Assembly: GCF_000737785.1 (NCBI RefSeq)
Contig: NZ_JPRO01000002.1
Coordinates: forward strand, 186,001-250,000
Origin: Chryseobacterium luteum
GTDB taxonomy: Bacteria > Bacteroidota > Bacteroidia > Flavobacteriales > Weeksellaceae
Direction of reading: 5' to 3'
Length of the DNA stretch: 64,000 bases
Shown here: positions 1-8,997 of the stretch, one piece after another
How the letters are laid out: each line of letters opens with the position of its first letter
Position numbering within the stretch: the stretch's first letter is position 1
Made by a program: the position numbers and the translations under genes
Notes under the pieces: model-generated
Databases searched by the model: none
What the model was told of the DNA's origin: nothing
Seen by the model: the letters and a program-made list of their open reading frames with translations, nothing else

Positions 1-794
1 AAAAATTTCTGCATATAGGTTGTGTATGTATAGAACGCCAGGGTTCCGCCCAAAGTGAGGCCTATTACAGTAATCAAAGCTTTGGGATGTTTGAGAAGTT
101 CTGTTACTGTTCCTTTTTTCTTTTCACTGACCTCTTTTTTATTTTCAAATGCTTCGGTCTCGTGAAGATTGGCTCTTAAATACAGGGCAATCACAGAAAG
201 CAGTGCTCCGATCACAAAAGGGATTCTCCAGCCCCATTCTTCAAGCTGGGTTTCCGTTAAAAGAAGTTTCTGCAGAATCAACTGGATTCCCAATGCAATC
301 AGCTGTCCGCCTATAAGGGTTACATATTGAAAGCTTGAATAAAAGCCTCTGCGCTTTTCTGATGCCATTTCGCTGAGGTAAGTGGCCGAAACACCATATT
401 CCCCGCCGACACTCAGTCCTTGTAATAACCTGGCAATGAGCAGTAATGCAGGCGCCAGGATTCCGATAGTCTTATAGGTTGGGGTAAGGGCAATAAGAAG
501 TGAGCCGAAAGACATCAGCAGTACGGAAAGAGTCATTGCTTTTTTTCTCCCGACCTTATCGGCAATACTTCCGAATATCCAGCCGCCGATCGGCCTCATC
601 AAAAATCCTACGGCAAAGATTCCCGCCGTATTCATCAGCTGGGCATTAAGATCCGAATCCGGAAAAAATGAATGAGAAAAATAAATAGCAAAAGCGGCAT
701 AAGCATACCAGTCGTACCACTCAACAAGATTTCCGATAGATCCGCCTACAATGGCCTTAATTCTTTGGGCAGTGGTGATAGATGATGAATTCAT
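1..794 (-). CDS. MHS-family MFS transporter, C-terminus beyond window
   Basis: Inner-membrane major facilitator of the metabolite:H+ symporter type (KgtP/ShiA/ProP-like), probably importing an organic acid or similar small solute with protons. The protein starts [18 protein letters not shown] and soon shows [18 protein letters not shown], the typical first helix of this family. The loop [13 protein letters not shown] is the MFS signature between helices 2 and 3, and [12 protein letters not shown] is the family helix 4 motif. About 264 codons are visible and the frame is open at base 1, so roughly the C-terminal 40 percent is missing. The substrate cannot be read from the sequence. It is followed on the same strand by an unrelated barrel protein after a gap of about 110 bases. 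Confidence 0.9.
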   Translation of the reverse strand, partial: MNSSSITTAQRIKAIVGGSIGNLVEWYDWYAYAAFAIYFSHSFFPDSDLNAQLMNTAGIFAVGFLMRPIGGWIFGSIADKVGRKKAMTLSVLLMSFGSLLIALTPTYKTIGILAPALLLIARLLQGLSVGGEYGVSATYLSEMASEKRRGFYSSFQYVTLIGGQLIALGIQLILQKLLLTETQLEEWGWRIPFVIGALLSVIALYLRANLHETEAFENKKEVSEKKKGTVTELLKHPKALITVIGLTLGGTLAFYTYTTYMQKF

Positions 795-903
795 AGATTT
801 GGCTTATATGCAATGAGCGTTTTTTGCGATAACCAAGATACAAATTTTGCTAAAAAATAAACCGTCCTTAAAAAGAACGGTTTTGTAAGGTTAAATATCA
901 TTT

Positions 904-1656
904 TTAAAATCTGTATCCAATGGATAGTCCGCTTCTGAAGCCTGCCCAGGGACCGTCTACTTTTATTTTTGCTCCATTGGCATTCGTTTCCACGGTGTAA
1001 TCTACAAAAGGGATATCAAGATTTTCAATTTCCTGTTTAAGCTGTGCCTGCATTTCCGGGGTCAGCACGTAATTGCTGGTCATTGTGAAATCGCCTTTTC
1101 CACTTCCATAATGGGCGCCGGCAATCCAGAAATCAAGGACCAGGTTTTGGCTTCGGGTAAGGAAAAACTGTACGCCAACCATTAAGCCGCCGCTGTTTCC
1201 GCTGGTACTTCCCTGGCCTTTGAGGGGAATCTGGTAGGTATTCCCGTCTACAGCATCATAATCGTAATAGAAATCAAAGCTATTGGAAGAAACATCCGAA
1301 TAGCGGTAATAGGGGGCGAAATAAAATCCTTTACCATAGCCTTTTCCGATGTAGAATCTGGGTTCGATGGTGAAGTTGGTTGACTTTACTCTCAGATTTT
1401 GAAATCTTTTTTCATCTTCATCTTTCAGAAATGAGTTAATGAAAGGTACTTTTCCCTGCGTCATTGTTCCGAAACCGATGTTAAGAGAAAACCATTGGTT
1501 GATGGCTCTTTCATAAGACAGGTTGATGTTCCTGAATGCATAGGCTGTGACGTTGGTCTTAATGATATTCATTTTTTCCGGGGAAACAGGCTGAATTTCC
1601 TGTGCGTCTGCTTCTGAAAACAGGAAACAGGGGATTAAGATGAGGAACTTTTTCAT
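904..1656 (-). CDS. Secreted outer-membrane beta-barrel protein, DUF3575-like
   Basis: Predicted outer-membrane protein of 250 residues. The start at 1656 gives a clean signal peptide (MKKFLILIPCFLFSEADAQ); an upstream in-frame start would put extra residues before it. The segment NIIKTNVTAYAFRNINLSYE resembles the DUF3575 family of Bacteroidota barrel proteins. The chain alternates short amphipathic strands and ends GLSIGYRF, with the terminal Phe typical of BAM substrates. No enzymatic motif is visible. It stands alone: about 270 bases separate it from the next minus-strand gene. Function is unknown; a structural or sensing role in the envelope is only a guess. Confidence 0.75.
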   Translation of the reverse strand: MKKFLILIPCFLFSEADAQEIQPVSPEKMNIIKTNVTAYAFRNINLSYERAINQWFSLNIGFGTMTQGKVPFINSFLKDEDEKRFQNLRVKSTNFTIEPRFYIGKGYGKGFYFAPYYRYSDVSSNSFDFYYDYDAVDGNTYQIPLKGQGSTSGNSGGLMVGVQFFLTRSQNLVLDFWIAGAHYGSGKGDFTMTSNYVLTPEMQAQLKQEIENLDIPFVDYTVETNANGAKIKVDGPWAGFRSGLSIGYRF

Positions 1657-1992
1657 GATTATATATTTTGGGGTGTAGAATAGTATCAGCAAAAACCAGG
1701 CAAAAATTGAATAATATTTCAATATGATTTAATTTTTAACTTAAAAACAATAATATGGTTGTTGTTTTTGTTATATGGTTGATTGAAAAAAATAAGGATT
1801 CACAATACTTACCATATCATACAGCAGAAGATTTTAACCGAAATTTTAATTCAGCTTTTTTGCTTACTATAATCTGAGTTCGGGATTTAGAATTCAAATA
1901 AACTCAGTGATAAATAAGGATTTTAATCGTATTTGCTGATGAAAAAGCCAATTGATATTCTTAGTGATTTTATTCCTCCTCATGAATTGTTC

Positions 1993-2748
1993 TTATTCAT
2001 ATTCCTTTAAATAGGTTACCATTTTTTTCTCCACGAAATCAAACAGTGAATTCGCAATTTTTATAACTTTGGGAGGTGCATTTTCATGGGCAAAAATGTA
2101 AATGCTTTGATTTTCCAAACTGTACAGTAACCGATCTCCGTCACCGTACAGCCAGAATTCTCCCAGAACAAGGTATTGCTTTCTTTGAATCGTTTCGGCA
2201 GCTAATTCATTAAAATCAATTTCCAGACCTTCCAGTTTTAACACTGATATATTTCGATACCATATGATTAAATCTTCAGGAAGCTGTATGGAAAATTCTT
2301 TTTCAGTATTTTGAATAATCTCCTGCTGTACACCTGCTTCGATGATGTCAGAGTTGCTGTATGATCTGGTTAATTGTCTGAAAAATTTTGGATAGGTGTT
2401 TTTTAGATATCCGAATTTATTTTCAACGTCTTTCTGAAGCTGTTTTTCTTTTTGTTTTTCGGCTTTACAGAAATCATCAAATTCTTTCTCCCAGCCCTGT
2501 TTGTAAAGGTCAGAAAGAGTAACATCAATTTTTAACGATTTTAGCCAGTCAAAAGCGGCCAGCTGCCCGATGTATAAATTTCTGATCCCGCTGAAACTTT
2601 CTTTGGGCTTTATTTTAAGAAATGCAGTTCTTCCGCATATTTTTTCCACGGTATCTTTATGATCCGTAAACCAGCCTGTCCATTCGTGTGCGGTGAGCTT
2701 CCCTTCTGAAAGGCTGGTGAATTTTTCGATAAGTTCCTGTTGTGTCAT
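1993..2748 (-). CDS. SMI1/KNR4 (SUKH) domain protein
   Basis: A 251-residue cytoplasmic protein whose C-terminal half fits the SMI1/KNR4 (SUKH) fold: EKEFSIQLPEDLIIWYRN matches the first helix and loop, and GDGDRLLYSLENQSIYIF followed by AHENAPP matches the central strands. The N-terminal 110 residues are helical and charged, with no family I recognise. SUKH proteins often act as immunity proteins in contact-dependent or polymorphic toxin systems, but many are stand-alone and no toxin lies next to it here. The next gene upstream on this strand, a DUF4272 protein, is 12 bases away, so the two are probably cotranscribed. Confidence 0.7.
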   Translation of the reverse strand: MTQQELIEKFTSLSEGKLTAHEWTGWFTDHKDTVEKICGRTAFLKIKPKESFSGIRNLYIGQLAAFDWLKSLKIDVTLSDLYKQGWEKEFDDFCKAEKQKEKQLQKDVENKFGYLKNTYPKFFRQLTRSYSNSDIIEAGVQQEIIQNTEKEFSIQLPEDLIIWYRNISVLKLEGLEIDFNELAAETIQRKQYLVLGEFWLYGDGDRLLYSLENQSIYIFAHENAPPKVIKIANSLFDFVEKKMVTYLKEYE

Positions 2749-2760
2749 CTGTCAAATGGA

Positions 2761-3399
2761 TTAGGTATCACATGAAACATCATCCCAATCCTGATCCATA
2801 TAAGTGATCAGCCAGTTTAAGGCATAGTGCCTCTCATAGACGATGCCGGGATCTACCGTGGTCATTTCAATATTGTTGATACGGGCGTCTACACATGCCC
2901 AGTCATACCGGTAATATAAATCTGCAGCATCGAGTATTTCAGATTTTGAACGCAGCTCATGAGGCCCATTAATGAAATCATTAGGATCGCTGTCGCCGCC
3001 AACAGGATAGTTTTCGGCAGGAATATCATTCAGATCGCATAATTCATCAGGAAAGGGCAGGGTGTCCACTTTTTTTAATGCCCACAATAAGACCCAGATG
3101 CATTCACATTTCCAGCTTTCCTGCGCCTTTTTTTGTTCCGTGGGATCATTTAAAAAATCTTTTTCATCCGGAGTGGTGGAGTCCCAAAGATCACAGCCTT
3201 TCAGATAATCAATTGCTTCTTCCGCATCCATCGCATCAAAAGCAATAAGGTTCGTAACAGCGAGAACGGTTACTCTGGTGGCCATTTCTTCAGAAGTTCT
3301 AAGTGTTGTTTCTTCGTCTGTTTCTATGTGGGGAAGGTTAAAATTAATTTTTATTCCTTCTTTTTTGAGAATTTCCTCGTTTTTTTCTTTTCTTGTCAA
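2761..3399 (-). CDS. DUF4272 domain protein, TTG start
   Basis: A 212-residue protein matching DUF4272 in layout: a charged N-terminal helix, LPHIETDEETTLRTSEEMA, a helical middle, and an acidic C-terminus with YYRYDWACVDARIN. Its function is not known; the family is often found near SMI1-type proteins, as here. The only reasonable start is TTG at 3399: no in-frame ATG lies between it and the upstream stop. It is immediately preceded by a truncated DUF2200 remnant, so the original start region may have been rearranged. The acidic tail ends DWDDVSCDT. Confidence 0.65.
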   Translation of the reverse strand: MTRKEKNEEILKKEGIKINFNLPHIETDEETTLRTSEEMATRVTVLAVTNLIAFDAMDAEEAIDYLKGCDLWDSTTPDEKDFLNDPTEQKKAQESWKCECIWVLLWALKKVDTLPFPDELCDLNDIPAENYPVGGDSDPNDFINGPHELRSKSEILDAADLYYRYDWACVDARINNIEMTTVDPGIVYERHYALNWLITYMDQDWDDVSCDT

Positions 3400-3410
3400 C
3401 TCTTTTTTCT

Positions 3411-3533
3411 TTAAATTATTGTCTGGTATATATCATGAATTCCGGATTTTGTACATCCTTTCTTTTCTGCTTTTTGGATATAATGAAGATAAACGCTTGC
3501 AAAAGCTGTGGCATAAATTCTGGTGTTGTGCAT
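3411..3533 (-). pseudogene. Truncated DUF2200 protein (N-terminal 40 residues only)
   Basis: The 40-residue reading frame begins MHNTRIYATAFASVYLHYIQ and continues KAEKKGCTKSG. This is the characteristic start of DUF2200 proteins (MxNTRIYxxxFASVYPxY...KAEKKGRTK). Full-length family members are about 115 residues; here the frame stops right after the first conserved block, and the downstream DUF4272 gene begins 12 bases later in another frame. The DUF2200 invariant core (WLTGY) is absent. I read it as a deletion remnant, although a short translated product cannot be excluded. Confidence 0.7.
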
Positions 3534-3557
3534 GGCTTTTAATTGATGATCACTCCG

Positions 3558-4349
3558 TTAACGATGCTTTCCTTCGAGCTCTTTAAGAATGTCATTAAGA
3601 ATCCGGTTAAATTCTTCAGGGTTTTCCAGCATTGGGTAGTGGCCCGTTCCGGCTATTTCGACGTAATCATAATCTTTTAAATATTTTCTGTTGTTTTCTA
3701 TATGGGTAGGAGAATTGTCTGAGTTAATAGCTCTTACCGGAACCTGAACGTTTGAGGCTGCTTCCCTGAAATCTGTTTTATACAAAGGCCGGAGAAGCTC
3801 AACCGCTTTTTCTGATGTATTCCGAAGGAATTCGTTTTGAAGTGTCTGCCGTACATCAGATGGTGTTTTTTCTGCAAAAAGATATTGAGGAAGAATATTT
3901 TCCACTGCATTTTTAAAATCATTGTGGTAATGCACGAATAAAAGCTGCTCTGCCTGTTCATCCGTAAAGGTTTCATCAAGATCTTTTACGGTGTCTACCA
4001 GAATAAGGGCTTTTACCTCAGGTATTTTCAGAGAAGCTTCAAGAACATAGGCTCCGGACATGGAGTGACCTATAAGAATGATCTCCTGTGAGTCGATCTG
4101 GTCTGCCACTGCTTTGATGTCATCTGTGTATAGTCTGCTGGACCATTCTTTTCTGGACGTGTCAGATTTTCCGTGTCCTGCAAGATCCATCTGCACGATA
4201 TGGTATTTTTCCCTGAAATATTCCTGCTGGCCGTTCCACCATTCTGCATTGCCGAGCCAGCCATGTACAAACAGGAGCGAAGAATTTCCCTGTCCGCTTT
4301 CTTTATAGTGAATATTCTGTCCGTCCGAAGAATGTGCGTATTTTTCCAT
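3558..4349 (-). CDS. Alpha/beta-fold hydrolase
   Basis: A 263-residue cytoplasmic hydrolase with no signal peptide. The oxyanion segment is LLFVHGWLGNAEWWNG (about residues 25-40), the nucleophile elbow is IGHSMSG with Ser96, and the catalytic His lies in GTGHYPMLENPEEF near the C-terminus. The elbow reads G-H-S-M-S-G, with Ser in place of the usual second Gly of GxSxG; this is tolerated in some esterase subfamilies. The substrate is unknown; the family contains esterases, haloperoxidase-like enzymes and lactonases. The DUF2200 remnant lies 24 bases downstream on the same strand. Confidence 0.85.
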   Translation of the reverse strand: MEKYAHSSDGQNIHYKESGQGNSSLLFVHGWLGNAEWWNGQQEYFREKYHIVQMDLAGHGKSDTSRKEWSSRLYTDDIKAVADQIDSQEIILIGHSMSGAYVLEASLKIPEVKALILVDTVKDLDETFTDEQAEQLLFVHYHNDFKNAVENILPQYLFAEKTPSDVRQTLQNEFLRNTSEKAVELLRPLYKTDFREAASNVQVPVRAINSDNSPTHIENNRKYLKDYDYVEIAGTGHYPMLENPEEFNRILNDILKELEGKHR

Positions 4350-4376
4350 ATTTAATTTATTTTTCTGTGATTGAAT

Positions 4377-4502
4377 TTATTTGTTTTTGGGTTCGTAGAT
4401 CAGCTGTACAATTCCAGTCTTTCCTTCAGTGAAAATGCTAAACGCCCTTAAGACAGAACGTTTGGCTTTATAAATTTTACCATTTCCATATCTGCGGTTC
4501 AT
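4377..4502 (-). other. 41-codon reading frame overlapping the 3' end of the propeller gene
   Basis: An ATG at 4502 opens a frame one base out of register with the end of the upstream propeller gene and runs 41 codons (MNRRYGNGKIYKAKRS, then VLRAFSIFTEGKTGIVQLIY). The composition looks protein-like, not random. It may be the lost C-terminus of the propeller protein after a frameshift, the tail of a deleted gene, or chance. I cannot choose between these from sequence alone. Confidence 0.25.
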
Positions 4503-5721
4503 CCTTCCATATCAGCAGCCTGAATTCTTCATAATGATTCCCATTACCTATGGTATGAGTATCTCTTCTGCCTTTCTCTAATTTTAACTTGTGTAAAATA
4601 CCGGAATGAGCCGCCACCCATAATGTTTTCTCATCATCTGAAAGGGTCATGCCGGAAATAGTAGAGCCCAGAAAATGTCTCCAAAGTCTGTTTCCGTTCC
4701 TGTCAAAGGCTTTGATATACCCGTAAGCATCGCCAAGGATGTAATATTCTTTCGCAGCTGTACCTGTGTAAACCCTCATTTCTTCATCAATAACAGTGTA
4801 ATCATCGCTTTCTGTATATGCTTCGATATCGGCTCCTGTGTATTGATCGGAATTGATTGCTATGGTAATCCCATTATAAAAATGACAGGAATTGGTAATC
4901 AGCTGGCTGTCATCTTTTGAAAAAAGGCAGAAATGCGGATATGAAGATTGTGCCCCGACGGAACCCAATGTATTGCCTTCCGCATCTAAAATTCTATGGT
5001 CATAGCTCTGGTCGCCGACTGCGATGTAAGCATTATCATTGGAAAGTGCAGCGTTTTCCATGTCGATATCCGGAGTCCAGTCTTCCTCGTTGTCTTCGTT
5101 GAGGGGATGAATGAGTTTTTCTTCGTTCCGGGAGATCAGATAGATTCCGAATGACGTGACCAGGAGGACTTTGCTGCCGTCATTGAATGGGATGAGTTCT
5201 GTAATACCGGAATCTGCCGCCTGGCTCATTTGGAATTCGCTGATGAGCTTGCCGTCCCAACCTTTGTGTAATGAAATTTTACCGTTTGTGGCTATAGCAA
5301 AGATATTTCCCTGCTTGGATTTTCCGATGGCCTGAATGTTTTCATCAAGTTTTGTCACCTGATCCTGATCCAGCAGGTAGGCCTGTCTTTTTTCGTAAGA
5401 AGTTCCGGTAAGGAAAACTATCTTTTCTCCGGAAATAAATTGAAGCTGTTCAATGCTTTGTGCCCTGTTTTCCAATAAAGGAATAACAGGGGTGTGGGCT
5501 GGTGGAAAATGTGTCCTGAAGTTTTCTGTATCTCCGTTCCGGTTGGCTGTCTTAAGCAGGTTGAAAACAGCTTCTGCAAGGTTTGATCTTTTATCTTCCG
5601 GTTCTTCGCCTTTCCAGTTTTCCCAACCGTTTTTTTCACCGAAATCAACCATTTCATTAATTTCTGTGGCATACTGTTCTCCTTTCGAGAACCATTCTTC
5701 CTGGATCTTAGTGTTCTGCAT
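4477..5721 (-). CDS. WD40/PQQ-like beta-propeller protein
   Basis: A 414-residue protein without a signal peptide. From about residue 85 on it consists of repeated strand-turn-strand units such as IVFLTGTSYEKRQAYLLD, NIFAIATNGKISLHKGWDG, YYILGDAYGYIKAFDRNGN and TLWVAAHSGILHKLKLEKG, a pattern typical of WD40 or PQQ-like propellers. The first 80 residues are helical and acidic. No catalytic residues can be assigned; such proteins usually serve as binding platforms. The C-terminus, EPQIWKW, stops abruptly, and a protein-like frame continues in +1 register, so a late frameshift is possible. Confidence 0.65.
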   Translation of the reverse strand: MQNTKIQEEWFSKGEQYATEINEMVDFGEKNGWENWKGEEPEDKRSNLAEAVFNLLKTANRNGDTENFRTHFPPAHTPVIPLLENRAQSIEQLQFISGEKIVFLTGTSYEKRQAYLLDQDQVTKLDENIQAIGKSKQGNIFAIATNGKISLHKGWDGKLISEFQMSQAADSGITELIPFNDGSKVLLVTSFGIYLISRNEEKLIHPLNEDNEEDWTPDIDMENAALSNDNAYIAVGDQSYDHRILDAEGNTLGSVGAQSSYPHFCLFSKDDSQLITNSCHFYNGITIAINSDQYTGADIEAYTESDDYTVIDEEMRVYTGTAAKEYYILGDAYGYIKAFDRNGNRLWRHFLGSTISGMTLSDDEKTLWVAAHSGILHKLKLEKGRRDTHTIGNGNHYEEFRLLIWKDEPQIWKW

Positions 5722-5785
5722 AATTGATGATTAAGTAAATTTGAGATATTTTAACGGTAATATCATATTTAAGAAATTAGAAATA

Positions 5786-6550
5786 CTATTTGAAATTAAC
5801 TCTTTCCTCATGGGAGCCTTTGATCTTACCGCTGCTTCCTTTCAACAGATGAGGATTAACCGTTCCGGTTTTTTCTGCTGTAAATTTAAAGCTTATGATA
5901 TCCAGTGTATCACCGGGCCTGGAGAATTGTTCTTTTTTTATGGTATAATTTCCTGAAGGACCAATCTTTATAGTGTCTTCAGCCTGTTGCACAAAGGTTT
6001 CTATATTGCTTTTTTCTTTGGTCTGAATTTTAACACTTTTAGAGAGATAGAGGACATTGACATCCTGAAGGCCGGACCATTGTATCGAATAATCCTGATT
6101 CAGTGGAGCATCTTCTTTATAAACGATATTCCTGGAGCTGCTCAGTTTCAGGGAAGGGATACTGGCCAGAAAAAACTTTTTCCCATTCGACATCTGGATC
6201 TGAAGATCATACCTGCCATTTTCCGGAGAGATATTTTCAGCGTGGTAAAAGTAGTTTTTACTGTAATACAGCTGCTGTTTGATTCTGTATTCTACTGTTT
6301 TACCATTGACGGCTATTTTCACAGAGTCGTTGCCAAATTCTTTTCCTTTTTCATCATATAGGGTTACAGAAAGGGAGTTTTCATTTTCATCCGTTAAACT
6401 TTGATACATGTCAATCTCAGCTTTTATGCGAGAAATATCTTCGATTTTAGATGCAGGAACCGGTACTGGTCCGGAACAGGAATTGAGAAGGAAATACATA
6501 CAGCACAGCAGCATAAAAAGCTTTGTCTTTACTTGTCTATTGGTTTTCAT
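5786..6550 (-). CDS. Hypothetical lipoprotein
   Basis: A 254-residue protein with a lipoprotein signal: a basic N-terminus (MKTNRQVKTK), a hydrophobic core and the lipobox LLNSC. The mature part is predicted mostly beta (NSLSVTLYDEKGKEFGND, RYDLQIQMSNGKKFFLAS), suggesting one or two immunoglobulin-like sandwich domains at the periplasmic or outer surface. I do not recognise a family. It is a single gene, with about 145 bases before the next minus-strand lipoprotein. Confidence 0.7.
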   Translation of the reverse strand: MKTNRQVKTKLFMLLCCMYFLLNSCSGPVPVPASKIEDISRIKAEIDMYQSLTDENENSLSVTLYDEKGKEFGNDSVKIAVNGKTVEYRIKQQLYYSKNYFYHAENISPENGRYDLQIQMSNGKKFFLASIPSLKLSSSRNIVYKEDAPLNQDYSIQWSGLQDVNVLYLSKSVKIQTKEKSNIETFVQQAEDTIKIGPSGNYTIKKEQFSRPGDTLDIISFKFTAEKTGTVNPHLLKGSSGKIKGSHEERVNFK

Positions 6551-6695
6551 AATATGATATTTGGTGGTGGAAATCGTTTCCGGAGCGTTAAATTACGAAA
6601 AGTAACAGAACAGGAACATCTGTGAAACTGTTTAATTGATAAAATGTGAAAAATATTAGTTCAAAATGTCTTCATAAACTTATGAGATAAGTGCA

Positions 6696-7214
6696 TTAAA
6701 GACCGTAATAATTCCTGAAGTCCTTTTTTTCAAGGATCTTCCAGTTTTCAGCAGTAAAATCTACAACGGCGCCTTCGCTTGTTTTCCCGTCTGCTGTCAG
6801 CTCATAGAAATCACAGCCCCAGTCTTTGCTCATCATGGTATAATGAGGCCTTACAAAATATTTGAATCCATAAATTTTTTTAGCAGGTTTATTTTTAATA
6901 TTTACAAAAACGGTATCCGTTAAGTTTATTTCATCTTTAACAAAATAATTTCTTTGATGTCTTAAGGAATCATAAATAACATCGGGTATTTTATCACTGT
7001 ATTTCCGTATGGTTTGATTTCCTCTTTTTATGAGAATATTGATGGAGTCTGCATCTTTTGGAAAGTATCCGAAGAAGGAAATATGAAAACCGTCAATTTT
7101 AGTTTTAGTTGCGCATTCTTTTTCAGCTTTAGCCAGCCTGTCCTTATCACTTTCACAGGAAAGTAAAAGTAGGGTGATTAATACTAAGAATGTAGTTTGA
7201 AGAGATGTATTCAT
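6696..7214 (-). CDS. Hypothetical small lipoprotein
   Basis: A 172-residue protein with the lipobox LLLLSC at the end of a short hydrophobic segment, so it should be lipid-anchored in the envelope. The mature part holds a Lys/Glu-rich start (ESDKDRLAKAEKECATKTK) and a beta-rich middle with two cysteines, one in KDWGCDFYELTADGK. I do not recognise a family. It ends 18 bases after the GNAT acetyltransferase gene on the same strand begins its stop region, so the two may share a transcript. Confidence 0.65.
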   Translation of the reverse strand: MNTSLQTTFLVLITLLLLSCESDKDRLAKAEKECATKTKIDGFHISFFGYFPKDADSINILIKRGNQTIRKYSDKIPDVIYDSLRHQRNYFVKDEINLTDTVFVNIKNKPAKKIYGFKYFVRPHYTMMSKDWGCDFYELTADGKTSEGAVVDFTAENWKILEKKDFRNYYGL

Positions 7215-7232
7215 CAGCTTTTTTAATGGAAT

Positions 7233-7766
7233 TCAATTTATTGATTTGGGCAGCGACCAATAGATCATGCCATTTTCCTGCTTTATTTCAGTAAAGTTTA
7301 ATTTCTTCAGAAAATGAATAGAATTTGTATTTTCTGATAAACATCTTGCTGTAACTTCATTGATCATCCCGGTAGAAAAAGCCCATCGCATCAATTCTGT
7401 TACGGCTTCTTCGGCATAACCTTTCCTTCTTTCTTCTTTGGTGATTCCGTATCCGATGTCAATATTTCTTTCTTCGGAATTATATCCTTTAAACCCTGCA
7501 TCACCGATGATTTCGAAGGTGTCGTTTTTAATAATCATCCATGATTCAAAGCCTGTAGGTTCCTCCACTTTTGAGAGATTCTCAATGATCCTGGGCAGGG
7601 TTTCTATGACATCAGGATATGGCCAGCCTTTTCCTTTTTGTAATCCCAGGGCGAAAATATCACTGAAATCGTCTTTCAGAACGGACTCACAGATTTTTGC
7701 TGTAAACGGGATAAGAATTAATCTTTCTGTGGTAAGTCTGTCTATGGGTAATTTTCGTACTGTCAA
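7233..7766 (-). CDS. GNAT-family N-acetyltransferase
   Basis: A 177-residue acetyl-CoA dependent N-acetyltransferase of the RimJ/RimL type. It opens with LTTERLILIPF, has the middle strands SWMIIKNDTFEIIGDAGFKG, the cofactor-binding motif A around EERRKGYAEEAVTELMRW (R-x-x-G-x-A), and the typical close SENTNSIHFLKKLNF. The start is TTG at 7766, because no in-frame ATG precedes the TERL motif. The acceptor may be a protein N-terminus, a small amine or an antibiotic; the sequence does not show which. Confidence 0.85.
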   Translation of the reverse strand: MTVRKLPIDRLTTERLILIPFTAKICESVLKDDFSDIFALGLQKGKGWPYPDVIETLPRIIENLSKVEEPTGFESWMIIKNDTFEIIGDAGFKGYNSEERNIDIGYGITKEERRKGYAEEAVTELMRWAFSTGMINEVTARCLSENTNSIHFLKKLNFTEIKQENGMIYWSLPKSIN

Positions 7767-7873
7767 AATGTTTGTTTTTTTAAAGGAAAACCCTCTGCAA
7801 TGTTTAATTAATGAGTTTTTTTTAATAATTATATCCGACTATTTCAAAGCCTGCTTTTTTAACAGGTATTTTA

Positions 7874-8290
7874 TCAGTCCTCAATAGCTTCAATGCCTTG
7901 CTGTCTCAGTTTTTCAAGGTGATCCTTCATGGTTTTGAGCTGCTTCGGTGAATGTCCCTGCCATTCTGTAACTTCTCCGGTCACTTTAAAAGGATATTGG
8001 GAGCGGTAAGACCGGGTAGGATTGCCGGGGAATTTCTTGTCTGTTAAATTAGGATCGTCTTCAATAGGACCTGTTGGCTCCACGATATAAATTCTCTCTT
8101 TTCCTTCTCCATAAGCCAGCTCTGCACCCCACGTTGCCGCTTCCAAAGTCGCTGAAAGGTAGATGTATTTTGCCTTTCTTTTGGTGCCATAGTTTGAGCT
8201 GAAACCTATTTCGATGAGATCTCCGGTTTTAAGATCGGCTCTGGTGCCGTGGTAGTAGATGGGAGTTTCTTCAATAGGGTCTGAATTCAT
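7874..8290 (-). CDS. arr: Rifampin ADP-ribosyltransferase Arr
   Basis: A 138-residue enzyme that transfers ADP-ribose from NAD+ to the C23 hydroxyl of rifamycins and so inactivates them. Family landmarks are all present: IYYHGTRADLKTGDLI near the start (catalytic His), YIYLSATLEAATWGAELAYG, the strand RIYIVEPTGPIEDDPN, and KKFPGNPTRSYRSQYPF. The length is normal for Arr. It lies among chromosomal genes with no integrase, IS element or attC site next to it, so it is probably resident, as in other environmental bacteria. Resistance in this host has not been shown. Confidence 0.93.
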   Translation of the reverse strand: MNSDPIEETPIYYHGTRADLKTGDLIEIGFSSNYGTKRKAKYIYLSATLEAATWGAELAYGEGKERIYIVEPTGPIEDDPNLTDKKFPGNPTRSYRSQYPFKVTGEVTEWQGHSPKQLKTMKDHLEKLRQQGIEAIED

Positions 8291-8367
8291 AATGTATTTT
8301 TAGTAAAATAGGGATGGTGTTTATTTACCGGGGTTAACCGGAACTTCATTCGGTGTTGCAGATAGAT

Positions 8368-8928
8368 TTACATGCTCCAAATATTCCATTTTGATTTTAT
8401 GGCGGAAGGGTTTAGCTCTTCAACTTTCCGGTAAAATTCAAGAAAATTTTTATTCCAGATGGTGTAATTGTGTGCGAATTTGAAGACAACTTCTTCGTTG
8501 TTGTTATTGATTTTTATCTGCCAGATGCTGCTGTTATTAATCTTAACAGATGTTTTACTTATTTCAGTGATATCTTTCAGATTAAATTTTGCTGTCTGAT
8601 GATGGGGATTAACGGCGTAAAAGTTTTCATGATCAAAATAAAATTCATGATCTGAAATGATTTTCTTTTCAAGTCCGAACAGAAATGGTCTTGCTGAGAT
8701 TTTATTTAAATGCTGAAAATCTGAATTGGTATAATTCAGCTTGTTATTTTCTTGCCTGATGCCGGACCTATTTTTTTTGTAAACTATACGAACAATCAGA
8801 AAAGCGAAAACGACGCCTAAAAAAACGATTACAGACAGATAAGTATTTCCTTTCTGCGACATGGTTAAAGTAATTGTTGTAATTAAAACTGCATATATAA
8901 CGGATATTATAAGTATATTTTTTATCAT
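8368..8928 (-). CDS. Small membrane protein with two N-terminal helices, PH-like tail
   Basis: A 186-residue protein with two adjoining transmembrane segments (IKNILIISVIYAVLITTITL and TYLSVIVFLGVVFAFLIVRI) followed by a basic linker and a soluble beta-rich region ending in a helix. The order strand, strand, FNLKDITEISKTSVKINNSS, strand resembles bacterial PH-like domains of membrane proteins, as in the gene at 15212-15784. No enzymatic motif is seen. Function is unknown. Confidence 0.6.
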   Translation of the reverse strand: MIKNILIISVIYAVLITTITLTMSQKGNTYLSVIVFLGVVFAFLIVRIVYKKNRSGIRQENNKLNYTNSDFQHLNKISARPFLFGLEKKIISDHEFYFDHENFYAVNPHHQTAKFNLKDITEISKTSVKINNSSIWQIKINNNNEEVVFKFAHNYTIWNKNFLEFYRKVEELNPSAIKSKWNIWSM

Positions 8929-8997
8929 AAATGGATTAAAATTAGAAAATTAGAATAACTGAAAAAGGTAGAGGGTTCTGCCGGTTCTCTAAAAATA

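Noticed and set aside
7874..8290. arr as an integron cassette.
   Set aside because: No attC-like core (taacgttt or tgttatg with inverted arms) borders the gene on either side.
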